Source: Draconibacterium mangrovi_A
Lineage (GTDB): Bacteria > Bacteroidota > Bacteroidia > Bacteroidales > Prolixibacteraceae
NCBI RefSeq assembly: GCF_037646455.1
Contig: NZ_JBBIXN010000007.1
Coordinates: 124,001 to 188,000, forward strand
Direction: 5' to 3'
DNA: 64,000 nucleotides
Shown: one piece after another, positions 44,597 through 55,500 of the stretch
Position numbering within the stretch: the stretch's first letter is position 1
Layout of the letters: the number at the start of each line of letters is the position of its first letter
Notes under the pieces: generated by a model
What the model saw: the letters and a program-made list of their open reading frames with translations, nothing else
Database searches by the model: none
Told to the model about the DNA's origin: nothing
Program-made: the position numbers and the translations under genes

Positions 44597-46537
44597 ATGT
44601 ATCGAGTGCCTTTCATTGTTGTACAAGACAGAATCAAATCATACCCAATTAAAGTGTTAAGTTTTCTGTTGGTATGTCTATTTACCTTCAGCTGCGACAG
44701 TGACGATGTAGGAGATACTTACTATACCTTTACCGGTGAAACGATAGGTGAGTATGTATCCAATCGACCTGAAATTTACTCCGAATTCACGCAATTACTC
44801 GAAAAAAGCAAGGTAATGGGTTTAATGAAAGCTTACGGCGAATACACCTGCTTTATACCTGATAATGAGGCGATGTACGATTTCTATCAATCAAAAGGGA
44901 AGAATTCGTTGGAAGATTTTACGGATGAAGAGCTGAAGAAAATTGCTTATGATCATATTATAAAGGGATTTTTATATGAATCGGTTAATTTTGTTGATGG
45001 CTTACTTCCAAATGTCACCATGAGCGGAAGCTATCTGAGTATGTCCACTTCTACGCAGGATGGCAAGTTAACATACGAGATTAATAGCTCATCTAGCATT
45101 ACTTCAAAGGATATCGAAGTCCACAATGGAATTATTCACAGGATAGACAAAACATTTATGCCAACCGAAAGCACTCTTGTTGAAGTTCTTGCCAATGATC
45201 CAAAATTTTCACTTTTCACTGAGGCTCTGAACGAAACAGGACTCATTGAAAAATTAGTACTTATCAGGGATGAAAATTACGATCCCGGTTCCCTGATGGA
45301 AATGGATGGTGATATTAACTGGATTGGATCAATAATTCGTGTACCCAAAGAGCGTAGGTATGGATTTACCGCCTTTGTTGAAAGTAATGAAACCTATGCA
45401 GCAAATAACATTAATAATCTTGATGACTTAAAGAAATTTGCAAGCGATGTCTATGATAAGATGTACCCGGATGATGCGAACATTACAGATATTACCGACG
45501 AAAAAAATAGCCTAAATCGCTTTATCGCATATCATCTGGTTAATAAAAAATTACCCAAAAGGTTGTTAATTGAAGCCTATGATAATACCGGCCGTGATTA
45601 TCAATCAACTGGAGAATCACATTCTATAAAGACCACAGACATGTGTGAATATATTGAACCCATGTGTCCGAATACTCTTATAGAGGTAAGGACATGGCGA
45701 TTCAACAATGAGTATAATCTCATTAATATGATTGAGGAAACCGGGAATGCTATTCGTTTAACTGATGATTTTGACAATGATGCAGTAAATGGAGTATACC
45801 ATGAAATCGATAATATCCTCGTTTACTCGGGCGATGTTGAAAGAATGCTATCAAGTAAAAGATTAAGGATGGACGCAGCAAGTTTCTTCCCTGAGTTTAC
45901 CAACAATAACATTCGAATTGGACATGCTTCACCCAATTATATTTCGCAACAATGGTTTTTCACAAGAGATTATTTTGATCGGGTAAAACCTTCTAAAACA
46001 ACCACCTTTGGATATTATGATCCTGATGACCGCTTTTGTGATTACCAGGGTGATGAAGTTCTGCTTGAAGGATTATACGATTTTGAGATTATCACCCCCC
46101 CTGTTCCTCCGGGAACCTATGAAATACGATTTGGGTACGTACCAAATGGAAACCGGGGTGTTGCGCAACTGTTCTGGGATGGCATACCTACCGGTATCCC
46201 GCTGGACCTCACAATTCTTGCCAACAATCCGCAAATTGGTTATGTACGACCTGGCACGGATGCAAGAGACCCCGAGGGTTTTGAAAACGATAAAGCGATG
46301 CGTAACCGGGGTTATATGAAAGCTCCAGCCTGCTTTGGCACTATCGATCCTGTATGGTTTAATGGAGGAGCGGCCCGTGGTGAAGAGGGGGCACTTCGTC
46401 GAATCCTTGGTATTTACACCTTTCAGGAAGCAACCAATCATACATTTACTGTAACAGGCGTTAAAACTGGTCAGTTTATGTTTGACTACCTCGAATTTGT
46501 TCCTCTTGAGGTTATTGAATTTGAGGATATTTACTAA
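44597..46537 (+). CDS. FAS1 (fasciclin) domain lipoprotein, paralogue of the one in the susCD operon
   Basis: A 646-residue lipoprotein (Cys in FTFSCDSDD, near residue 33). Two fasciclin-type regions are visible in the first half: about 48-195 (TGETIGEYVSNRP ... DNEAMYDFY ... EVHNGIIHRID) and about 200-420 (VLANDPKFSLFTEAL ... YHEIDNILVY). The second half is a beta-rich domain with no family I recognise. It closely matches the protein at 57325-59283 on the other strand, sharing long runs such as RLRMDAASFFPEFTNNN and RDPEGFENDKAMRNRGYMK. FAS1 lipoproteins next to SusC/D are thought to act like SusE/SusF surface glycan-binding proteins. It is monocistronic and convergent with the GH2 gene at 46630. 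Confidence 0.82.
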   Translation: MYRVPFIVVQDRIKSYPIKVLSFLLVCLFTFSCDSDDVGDTYYTFTGETIGEYVSNRPEIYSEFTQLLEKSKVMGLMKAYGEYTCFIPDNEAMYDFYQSKGKNSLEDFTDEELKKIAYDHIIKGFLYESVNFVDGLLPNVTMSGSYLSMSTSTQDGKLTYEINSSSSITSKDIEVHNGIIHRIDKTFMPTESTLVEVLANDPKFSLFTEALNETGLIEKLVLIRDENYDPGSLMEMDGDINWIGSIIRVPKERRYGFTAFVESNETYAANNINNLDDLKKFASDVYDKMYPDDANITDITDEKNSLNRFIAYHLVNKKLPKRLLIEAYDNTGRDYQSTGESHSIKTTDMCEYIEPMCPNTLIEVRTWRFNNEYNLINMIEETGNAIRLTDDFDNDAVNGVYHEIDNILVYSGDVERMLSSKRLRMDAASFFPEFTNNNIRIGHASPNYISQQWFFTRDYFDRVKPSKTTTFGYYDPDDRFCDYQGDEVLLEGLYDFEIITPPVPPGTYEIRFGYVPNGNRGVAQLFWDGIPTGIPLDLTILANNPQIGYVRPGTDARDPEGFENDKAMRNRGYMKAPACFGTIDPVWFNGGAARGEEGALRRILGIYTFQEATNHTFTVTGVKTGQFMFDYLEFVPLEVIEFEDIY

Positions 46538-46629
46538 GAAAAATCTTGACTCAGAATTTTAAATCCCTCTGTGAAAGTATACAAACGGTAAATTAACTAT
46601 GAAGTTAATATCAAAAACACAGTTTTAAT

Positions 46630-49600
46630 TTATTTCACAAGCACACTTTTTGATCTTGCATATTTATCGGAAATCAATTTAATAATATACAATCCACTGT
46701 TATTATTTAAGCTGAACGAAAGTTCGTGATTTCCTTTACTCTGATGCCCTGCAAATAAGTTTTTTATTTTTAAACCTGCCGAATTAAAAAGTTCTATCCG
46801 CACTGAAGCGGATTCCGGTAACATGTATTTTACTGTTGCATTGTTCTCCACAGGATTGGGATAAATCTCGAAACTGAAATCATCCGGATATCTTTTTTCA
46901 ACTAAATCAGTTCCCGTTGATGTTGTTCCATACAATTCAAATTCGTAAAAGGAACTCCAGTACCAGGATGGATTGCTTGTGATCCTGATTCTTACATAAC
47001 GTACAGCTTTAGCTTGTAATGTGCCACTCTGCGTCTGCTCCGTTGAAGTATTGTTTTGCTGATCAGCGGCCATTTCCCAGTTTGTATTATCATCGGAGAC
47101 CTCGATAACATATCCGTAATCGGCAGCGAATTCCCAATTGACAGAATAGGAGGAAAGATCATATTTCCCGCCAAGGTCCACGCTCCACCACTGGTTTGCG
47201 GTCCCATTCGATGCACACCAACGGGTTGTGTAACTTCCGTCATTACCATCCTGTGTAAAGTTCCCGGATTCCTGCGTGCTGCTCGAAGCAGGTTTATTCA
47301 AAGCTATGTTTTTCCCCTGACTTATGGTATAATTGATGATGGATCCGGTAGGCATTTCTTCTCCCGATTTAGGAACCTGGCGCATAATGAGATCTTTTTC
47401 GAATGTATTGCCAAGTTGAAAAGTCCGTTTTCCGGGAACAAATCCATATTGATTGATAAGCTGCAAAGCCTCCTCTTCATTTAGGCCTGTTATATCAGGA
47501 ACTTCAGATGTTGGAGTTGGAATGTACTCTTTTTTACTGATTTCCATCTCATTACCTGATATGGTGATTGGAACAATCCGGTAAGAATAGCTAAAAAATT
47601 TATCAGGTTGAATGAGAAATTCTTCATGTGGCCTTGCCCCCCAACTGTTATCTCCACCAACTCCCATTTGTTTGTAATTGATGTTCAAAATAGTATTGTC
47701 ACTTTTCTCGAGTTCAAAGGGATGAAGCTTACTCTGCATCTCGAAAGCTGTGTAGCGTAATGCGCTAAATTCAAAACTATCTCCCACAACCATAATTCCG
47801 GAATTTTGTTGGTTAACGATCTTAACCCAGTCTGTGGCAATATGATTCCCTGTTTCCTGAGGCCGAATATAAGGGAAGAAATTTTCATCTACGCTCTTTT
47901 TGTACACTCCCTTGAATGAAGCCAGGTTACGGTCGATATAATTTTCGTAAGGACCTTTTCCGTACCATGTCAGCTGATCAAAATCTGACGGCAGGTTTAT
48001 TGTATTACCGATCAATGGAATTTCAGGCAGGGAACTGCTACCCGGATAAAATCTCTCCGTCACAAGAATTTCGCCGTTAGCCATCACATCGTACTCCAAA
48101 AGTACGGTAGAGGGTTGTTGAGTTGGCACGGTCATGTAAGCAAAAAGTTTTATTCGTTTATTATTGCTATCATCAAAATAAAAAGTATCCAGTGTTCTTT
48201 GTTTGCTTGCATTTTCCCATGTGGCGCAACGAGAAGGTTCACCATTCCCGCGGTCGTTGTCAAGCGGCGCACGCCAGAAATTAGGAGTTGGTCCCTGATT
48301 GATCAATAACAACGAATCATAAGTATAAGAATTGATCATCCCCGAATTCGTATCAAATTTTAAATTAACCTTGCTGTTTTTTATGCTCAATAAGTTATCT
48401 GATACTGCGGTCTGAAGAGCTTCATTACCGAAATCGCTGGATTTTGTTATTGCAGGCGTGCTGAACGGAATATTGAACTGTTCTTTTGCTATTTCATACC
48501 CTTCACTTGCCCAGTTGTAATCTTTGGTAATCGTAAATCTGATATTGAGCCAATACTTCACTCCTGCTTTCAGTTCCGGTTTAGCCAATTGAATAGTCAG
48601 CAGTTTACTGTGAAGAGGAGAAAGTTTCAGATCATCGGCCGAAAGACTACCTTCATCAATTACGGTCGTATCAGCCAATAATTGCCAGTGGCCTGCAAAT
48701 TCATTTAGATTTGTGAAGAGAAACCAGTTCTTCAGTATAAATTTTCCTGCAGATAAATCAATGGGCTTCATCTTAATGTTCTGATAAACTTTCTTTACTT
48801 CGTAAATGGCCGGTTTGGGTGTTCGGTCCGCATTCAGAAGTCCGTTTGCGCAGAAATTACCATCATTGGGATCATCTCCCCAGTCTCCACCAAATTTGTA
48901 TCCAATGCTGTCTTTTAGGCTTTGATCGACAAAATCCCAAATAAATCCTCCCTGGAGATTTTTGTATTCCTCAAATAAATCCCAGTATTTATAGAGGTTC
49001 CCTGTGCTATTTCCCATGGAATGAGCATATTCACACAGGATCAGTGGTTTTTGATTGCCCGATTTGCCATAGTTTTCTACCGTGTTAACTGAAGAATACA
49101 TGTGGCTCGTCATATCGCCATACTGATTGTCTCCTTCGTAATGCACCAATCTCGATTGATCATTAGCTTTTATCCAGTCGAACATTGCCTTGAAATTCGA
49201 ACCGGCACCGGCTTCATTCCCAAGCGACCAAATCAGAACGCTGGGATGATTCTTGTCCCGCTCCACCAAACTGGTAATACGATCCAAACAGTTGGCAGTC
49301 CAGTTCGGATCACTTGTGGGAACACTCCCTCTTATTCCATGCGTCTCAAGATTATTTTCATCAATCACGTAAATACCATATCTATCGCACAAGTCTAACC
49401 AGTATGGATTGTTGGGATAATGACTGGTGCGGACCGCATTTATGTTGAACTTCTTCATGATGAGAATATCTCTTAACATCGATTCCCTATCTACAGCCCG
49501 CCCTTTTAGAGGATCTATTTCGTGACGATCTACACCTTTGAACAGAATTGGTTGACCATTGATAAGCATTTGTCCGTTCTTCAATTCAAATTTCCGGAAT

Positions 49601-50670
49601 CCTACTTTACAACTCTCCATTTCTGTTATTTCTCCGTTGCCATCCATCAGTGAAAGAACCATGGTGTAAAGATTTGGTTCTTCGGCTGACCATTTCAAAG
49701 GATTATTTACATGAACGGTCCCGGTAACCTGGGAATAATTCTGACTAAAAGTCACATCTTGTTCCAATGGAGACGATAAAACTGGTAAATTCAGGCTATC
49801 GTATAACTGGACACTAACCTTGTAGCCGACTGGCAGCATAGTATCACGGGAAATTAAGCGAGCCGAAAAATCAAATTGAGCATCCTGATAGTTATTTACC
49901 AGATCGGTTGTGTAATCGAAATCCTCTACATGAACTTGCGGGATTTTATAGATGTATACATCCCTGAAGATTCCACTTAATCGAATGAAATCCTGGTCTT
50001 CAAGCCAGCTTCCATCGCTCCAACGGAACACCTGAACTGCAATAGTGTTTGAACCACTTGTAAGGTGGCTGCTGATATCGAATTCAGCTGGAGAATAACT
50101 GTTTTCGCTGTAGCCGATGTAGTTTCCATTGATCCATACATAGTACGCCGATTCCACTCCATCGAAATGCAGGATACATTCTTTGCTTTCCCAACTGGCC
50201 GGTAAATTGAATATTCTTCGATATGAACCAACAGGGTTGTAAACAGTGGGAGCTGCAGGAGGTGAAATATTTTCATACCCGTTCCATGGATAGGTAACAT
50301 TGGTGTAAATCGGATAATCAAATCCCTGGAGCTGCCAGTTCGAAGGTACCCAAATGCTATCCCATGATTGATCACTGAAACTGACTTCATAAAAATCCTG
50401 TGGTCTCAAATCAGGTTTATTCACCAGATTAAATTTCCACTGGCCATTTAAAGAGAAATAATTTTCTGATACTTTGAGATCACATTGCAATGCATTTGCT
50501 AAAGTGATATACGGGACCAGTGTTGCATGTGCACTAAGTCGGTTTACCTGAAATACAGCTGGATTATTATTCCATTCGTCGGCTGGTTGGGCAAAACAGT
50601 TAGCAAACGAATTGATTAGTATAAAAATCAGGATGAGTTTTATTTTATTCTCTAAAAGCATCAATTTCAA
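46630..50670 (-). CDS. GH2 beta-galactosidase with PASTA and F5/8C (discoidin) modules, T9SS-secreted
   Basis: LacZ-type retaining GH2 enzyme, 1346 residues, signal to about NCFAQP (28). Order: jelly-roll sugar-binding domain (about 60-240), Ig-like domain (245-350), TIM barrel (355-650) and a second Ig-like domain plus beta-galactosidase small-chain domain (about 740-1040). The acid/base is E486 (SLGNEAGAG) and the nucleophile E547 (ILCEYAHSMGN). Unusually, a PASTA domain (1056-1122, starting EVPDITGLNEEEA) follows, then an F5/8 type C domain (about 1125-1260, NIALNKPASSS ... YEFELYG) and a T9SS sorting domain (about 1275-1346). It should remove beta-galactosyl residues at the cell surface. 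A terminator separates it from the susD2 gene upstream, so it probably has its own promoter in 50671-50728. Confidence 0.92.
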   Translation of the reverse strand: MKLMLLENKIKLILIFILINSFANCFAQPADEWNNNPAVFQVNRLSAHATLVPYITLANALQCDLKVSENYFSLNGQWKFNLVNKPDLRPQDFYEVSFSDQSWDSIWVPSNWQLQGFDYPIYTNVTYPWNGYENISPPAAPTVYNPVGSYRRIFNLPASWESKECILHFDGVESAYYVWINGNYIGYSENSYSPAEFDISSHLTSGSNTIAVQVFRWSDGSWLEDQDFIRLSGIFRDVYIYKIPQVHVEDFDYTTDLVNNYQDAQFDFSARLISRDTMLPVGYKVSVQLYDSLNLPVLSSPLEQDVTFSQNYSQVTGTVHVNNPLKWSAEEPNLYTMVLSLMDGNGEITEMESCKVGFRKFELKNGQMLINGQPILFKGVDRHEIDPLKGRAVDRESMLRDILIMKKFNINAVRTSHYPNNPYWLDLCDRYGIYVIDENNLETHGIRGSVPTSDPNWTANCLDRITSLVERDKNHPSVLIWSLGNEAGAGSNFKAMFDWIKANDQSRLVHYEGDNQYGDMTSHMYSSVNTVENYGKSGNQKPLILCEYAHSMGNSTGNLYKYWDLFEEYKNLQGGFIWDFVDQSLKDSIGYKFGGDWGDDPNDGNFCANGLLNADRTPKPAIYEVKKVYQNIKMKPIDLSAGKFILKNWFLFTNLNEFAGHWQLLADTTVIDEGSLSADDLKLSPLHSKLLTIQLAKPELKAGVKYWLNIRFTITKDYNWASEGYEIAKEQFNIPFSTPAITKSSDFGNEALQTAVSDNLLSIKNSKVNLKFDTNSGMINSYTYDSLLLINQGPTPNFWRAPLDNDRGNGEPSRCATWENASKQRTLDTFYFDDSNNKRIKLFAYMTVPTQQPSTVLLEYDVMANGEILVTERFYPGSSSLPEIPLIGNTINLPSDFDQLTWYGKGPYENYIDRNLASFKGVYKKSVDENFFPYIRPQETGNHIATDWVKIVNQQNSGIMVVGDSFEFSALRYTAFEMQSKLHPFELEKSDNTILNINYKQMGVGGDNSWGARPHEEFLIQPDKFFSYSYRIVPITISGNEMEISKKEYIPTPTSEVPDITGLNEEEALQLINQYGFVPGKRTFQLGNTFEKDLIMRQVPKSGEEMPTGSIINYTISQGKNIALNKPASSSTQESGNFTQDGNDGSYTTRWCASNGTANQWWSVDLGGKYDLSSYSVNWEFAADYGYVIEVSDDNTNWEMAADQQNNTSTEQTQSGTLQAKAVRYVRIRITSNPSWYWSSFYEFELYGTTSTGTDLVEKRYPDDFSFEIYPNPVENNATVKYMLPESASVRIELFNSAGLKIKNLFAGHQSKGNHELSFSLNNNSGLYIIKLISDKYARSKSVLVK

Positions 50671-50728
50671 TTTTTTGAAGATTAATCACAGCCGTAAAAT
50701 ATAATAGCAAACATATTTAGTCTAGATC

Positions 50729-50758
50729 AAAAAAAAGCACAGTTAAAACTGTGCTTTT
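50729..50758 (-). terminator. Rho-independent terminator after susD2 (minus strand)
   Basis: AAAAGCACAGTT (50733-50744) pairs with AACTGTGCTTTT (50747-50758) around two bases. Read on the minus strand the stem is followed by a run of eight T. It lies 37 bases beyond the SusD stop and ends the susCD operon before the GH2 gene. Confidence 0.85.
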
Positions 50759-50794
50759 GAGAATATCTTCTAAAAAGTAGAACTTTTTCTATAA

Positions 50795-52447
50795 TTACTT
50801 CTTTAGATACCAATTTGCTTCATCCATTAATTTTGAACGGATTGCTTCTTCGTTGCCCACATGTTTGGCAGCGACTTTATCGGCTAAAAATGACGGATCG
50901 CCCCGACGCAAAGCAACGCGCATCAAATCCTGAAAACGGTTGCCTTCAAAAGCGGTTTCAAGTGCCAGTTCTTCAATGATTTTATCTTCAACAAAAAGGA
51001 TGGAATCTTCTAAAGTATTGAGTGCAGGAATTACAAAATCGGTTGCCCGTTCCACATTTCCGCATCCACGTGAATGTATGCCAATGTTATTATCGAATGC
51101 AATATTACTAAAATTGACATAATCGAGCCATGTCCCGGTAGAGTCGGTATAGGCGCTGTATTTCTCACGGGGTGGAACGATGGTATCCACTTCAAGAGCC
51201 TCCATGTTCATACCGTTTTTTATAACTGCAAAAGCCAGGTTCGGCTTGCCGGCGCGGTTAACCGCTTCGGCATAACGCAAGTAAAGCGTTGCTACACGAT
51301 AAAGCATGGCCGCCTTTGCATCTTCAGCCCGCTCGCCCATTAGAAAATATTTTAAAATTACATCTTCATTACTAATACCAATCAAATTACCATTTATCAC
51401 ATAAGCGGTGTTGCCTCCAACATACGATCCCAGTTCACCTCTAAGATCACCTGGATTTGTAACGTTCGCGTTGTAATAGTAGGTCTGGGCATCCCAGTTA
51501 TCAATTGCTACCTGGGAAGGAAGTACTTCATAATCTTCAACCGTTATATTGTACATTTCGTCTTCTTCTCCCAATTCCTTCGATCCGGCGATCAGGGTAA
51601 TCTGTTCGTTATTGGTGAGTTCAAAAATGTCAACGAAATCAATATATTGTCTACCTACAAAAACACCATTGTCAACAAGCCAGGTCGAATTGTAGTTATC
51701 ATCAATAACATAACGTTCTTCTTCAATCAAAGCATAATATTCGCGGGCAGCATTTTCATATTGCCCATTCCACATGTACAACTCGCCAAGCATTAACCGA
51801 ACAGGAATGAATATCTTTCCGCTGTTCATATCTGCTCCCAATGATATTGCACCGGGATTTTCCACAAATTTTACGGGTTCAAGGTCCTGTATTAACATAG
51901 GCACCAGCTCGTTGATCGAATACTCAGGCAAATCTTTCTCTGCTTCGTGTATAGTTAAAAGCGGATCGTTATAATATTTTACAGTGCCATAATTTAAAGC
52001 AATCTGAACATAAGTCCAGGCACGAATCGATTTAGCGGCTGCATATTCTTTCAATAACGATTTTTCCCCACTTGAAGTAAATGCAGTATCAATATTATTA
52101 ATCAGGTAATTACAGTGGTTGATCACCGAGTAGTAATCTTCGACCGAGTTGTATGGATTATCTGCCGATACTTCCAAATCATTGATCTCTCGCAGCTCAA
52201 GTCTTGCGTTTTCAGTCACATCCATGAGGTCGCCTCTTAATTCTCCCAGCAAAACATAAGGATCAGCCAGTTTTTGAAAATGAGAGAAAATACCGATCAT
52301 GGAATAGATCGAATCATTCGGCGAATCGATCTGGTGATCTTCCGGAAACATGATACGCTCAGAATCCACATCAAGTAAGGTATCGCAACTTGTGGCAACT
52401 ACCGACAGTACGATTAATCCGAGTAGTATTTGATTTAATTTCTTCAT
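50795..52447 (-). CDS. susD2: SusD-like outer-membrane glycan-binding lipoprotein (second pair)
   Basis: Surface lipoprotein that caps its SusC partner and delivers oligosaccharides. I start it at the ATG at 52447: the lipoprotein signal MKKLNQILLGLIVLSVVATSC follows it directly and an A/G-rich run precedes it. An in-frame ATG at 52492 would add 15 residues. Typical SusD features are the LLDVDSE segment after the lipid Cys, helical TPR-like regions with AKSIRAWTYVQIALNYGTV (about 150-170), GELYMWNGQYENAAREYYAL (about 230-255) and the C-terminal AFEGNRFQDLMR element. It directly follows susC2. Gene symbol is generic. Confidence 0.88.
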   Translation of the reverse strand: MKKLNQILLGLIVLSVVATSCDTLLDVDSERIMFPEDHQIDSPNDSIYSMIGIFSHFQKLADPYVLLGELRGDLMDVTENARLELREINDLEVSADNPYNSVEDYYSVINHCNYLINNIDTAFTSSGEKSLLKEYAAAKSIRAWTYVQIALNYGTVKYYNDPLLTIHEAEKDLPEYSINELVPMLIQDLEPVKFVENPGAISLGADMNSGKIFIPVRLMLGELYMWNGQYENAAREYYALIEEERYVIDDNYNSTWLVDNGVFVGRQYIDFVDIFELTNNEQITLIAGSKELGEEDEMYNITVEDYEVLPSQVAIDNWDAQTYYYNANVTNPGDLRGELGSYVGGNTAYVINGNLIGISNEDVILKYFLMGERAEDAKAAMLYRVATLYLRYAEAVNRAGKPNLAFAVIKNGMNMEALEVDTIVPPREKYSAYTDSTGTWLDYVNFSNIAFDNNIGIHSRGCGNVERATDFVIPALNTLEDSILFVEDKIIEELALETAFEGNRFQDLMRVALRRGDPSFLADKVAAKHVGNEEAIRSKLMDEANWYLKK

Positions 52448-52504
52448 CTTTTTTTCTTTAATACGGTTTCCAATTCCGCTTGCTACAAACAATTTTTTAG
52501 CCGA

Positions 52505-55500
52505 TTACAAGTTCATTTTTATTCCAATAAAATAACTTCTGGTTTGTGGCAGCATACCTGCATCAATTCCCTGGTACAACACTTCGTTACTCACTGATAC
52601 TTCAGGATCGCGTCCCAGGTAATTTGAAAGGGTAAACAGATTGTTAGCCGAAATCCACACCTTTAGCCCCTCGATTACAGTACTTTTTAGAGGTACAGTA
52701 TAGCCGACCGACAGTGTTTTAAAACGAAGGTACGATCCGTCTTCGATCCATCTGTCAGAGAAACTTGAGTTGCCCATCGGATCCTCGTAATTCACCTTAG
52801 GCTGGCTTGTTTCCTGTCCTTCATAGAACCAACTGTTAAGAACTGCAGTTGTCTGATTCATAGGGTAACTTCCTGCTTCCAGATTTGCACGGAGTGCGTT
52901 GTAAACATCATTACCATACGAATAAGTAAATAGTGCATCAATGGAAAAGTTCTTGATAGTGAATGTACTGTTGAACGAACCATAAAAGTCAGGATTCGGA
53001 TCACCAATTACCTGGCGGTCTTTATCATCAATTATACCGTCACTGTTTATATCTTCGTAATGCATATCACCGGCTTCGAAATAATGCGAAACACCATCTT
53101 CGTCAATTATTCTCAAATTGGCTTCTGAAGCTGCGTCTCCTCCGGTAAAAACACCCAATGATTTGTAGCCGTAAAATACGCCGGCCGGATTATCAACAGA
53201 GGTAAGGATATCGGCTCCGTACATCGATGTAACGTAATCACCTTCGGGTAACGATTCAATTTTGTTTTTATAATGTCCGATGCTGGCACCAAATTCCCAT
53301 TTGAAACTATTCTGGTTGATCAGTTTCAGGTCGGCAGAGAATTCGATTCCCATATTCGACATTTCACCACCATTTCCCCAGTAGTATCCGCTACCTGCAA
53401 TTTCAGGCAACGATTTCAGAAACAGTAAGTCTTTTGTTTTGTTGTAGTATCCATCTGCTGTCAAAGACAAACGATCGTTAAACAGGATTGCATCTAATCC
53501 AACACTCATCTTAGCTGTTGTTTCCCACTGAACTTCGGTATTACCGATGTTTGCCAGAATCAATCCATTTGCACGGTCCATGTAACGGGTCGATTCAAAA
53601 TAAGCACTCCAAATGTACGGTTCGATATCGTCGTTTCCGGTTAATCCGTAACCAAGTCGAAGTTTTAACAGATCAATGGCATTTGCATCAGCCATGAAAG
53701 ATTCTGATGAGATCATCCATGCTGCATTAAGCGATGGGAAAATTCCCCAACTGCGGTCGAACAACTGGAAGCCTCCCTGGGTTTCGCGTCCAAATCGTGA
53801 TGATCCGTCTACAGAAACAGCGGCAGATAACATGTATCTGTTATCGTAACTGTAATCAACCGAAAGATAATTTGTTATGGACTTCACCCGGTTATTGGCA
53901 CCGTCAGTAAAGCGAATAATCTGGTCTAGCAGGTTCCGTTTTTGATCAGATCCCGAATTGTGTCCTTCTCCGTAATCTGCTTCATAAAAATCAGAAATAT
54001 AACGAACACCTGCAACGGCGTTTATGGTATGAACTTGGTCGATCTGTTTATCAAATTTCAACTGCGTATCGTCGAAAATAGAAATGTTACGCATTTGCTG
54101 GCTTTTAAATACATTTTCAGAGATTCCGATACCAGGTATTTCACGATCCACCACACCTATGATTGGGCTATAGTAGGTTTCTTTGAACTTATCGAGACCA
54201 TATTGAAATTGTGTACTTATTACTAGCGCCGGGGATAGCCTGAACTCCGGTTTAAAACCAATAGAAAGGCGGTAATGCTTACTGGTATTTAATGCATTTT
54301 CAATGATTGCTGTTGGATTACCAACTCTAAAAAAGTCTGAATCTTCGAGGTCAGCTGTTAATGTTCCGGTTGCTGTGTAAGAATAAGGATTCAGGAATGG
54401 AGCCTTAGCCATTGCCAAAAATGTAGGCGATGTATACTGATTAATACCATCGTCGAGCAAGGTATGATCAACGCTGGTATATCCAACGTTCATGCCCAGT
54501 TTTATGTTCTCGGAAAGGAAAAAGTCGGCATTGGTACGTGCGTTCATTCGTTGCAAATCGGTCGTTTTAACTGTGCCCGAATTTCCTGTATAACCCAGAG
54601 AGAAGTAATAAAGCGCCTTTTCGTCACCACCACTTACACCAATGTTATAACTCTGGGATATACCGTTTTGGTAGACTTCATCCTCCCAATCCGTATTATT
54701 GTGATACTTTTTGTAATCGATGGAGTTTGGATCGTCATTTAAATAAGGCATGTCGTCGATTGGGATACTCAGGTCGGCCGTTCCCAAAACGTCGGTTGTG
54801 TAAATCCTAAGCTGATCGCCGTTCATCATAGGAAGTGACGATGCAGGTTCGGTAAGTCCACCGTAGGCGTTAAAAACGATTTTAGTAGCCACATCAACGC
54901 CTCTTTTGGTTTTTACAATGATTACACCGTTGGCACCTTTCGAACCATAAATCGATGTTCCGTCTTTTATCACTGTAAAGCTTTCAATATCACTTAAATC
55001 AATATCATTCAACGGATTGCTGTAAAAACCATCGTGAACAGTTTGTACGTCGAAATAATTATTCCAGATTACCCCGTCGACCACAAACAGTGGTTGTGCA
55101 TTCATATTTACCGAGTTTAAACCCCGGATAAATAAATTGGATCCCATCCTATTACTACCTGAACGGCTCAAAGCACGTACATCTCCATTCATTTTTGAAT
55201 TTACCAAATCGTCAACCGATAAGTAATTTACGTAATCCATTTCTTGCGAACCTTTTATCGCGTTTGCGGTTGCTGCAGAGCGGACGGGTCCTGTAAGGCT
55301 CTCGATTTCTTTATACATGTCATTGAACACATCAGAATAAAGATCTATTTCCAGGCTTTGCCGCCCTCTTACCGCTACTTCCCGCATGTTGTAATCGTAT
55401 GCAACAACAATCAGCACTTCACCGGGAGATGCAACTTCAATCTCGAAATTCCCTTTTTCATCGGTGGTAGCCGCTGAATTGTGGTTTTGTGAACGGATCT

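Noticed and set aside
46592..46609. Terminator between the convergent FAS1 and GH2 genes
   Set aside because: ATTAAC/GTTAAT is a short, AT-only stem without a convincing T tract.
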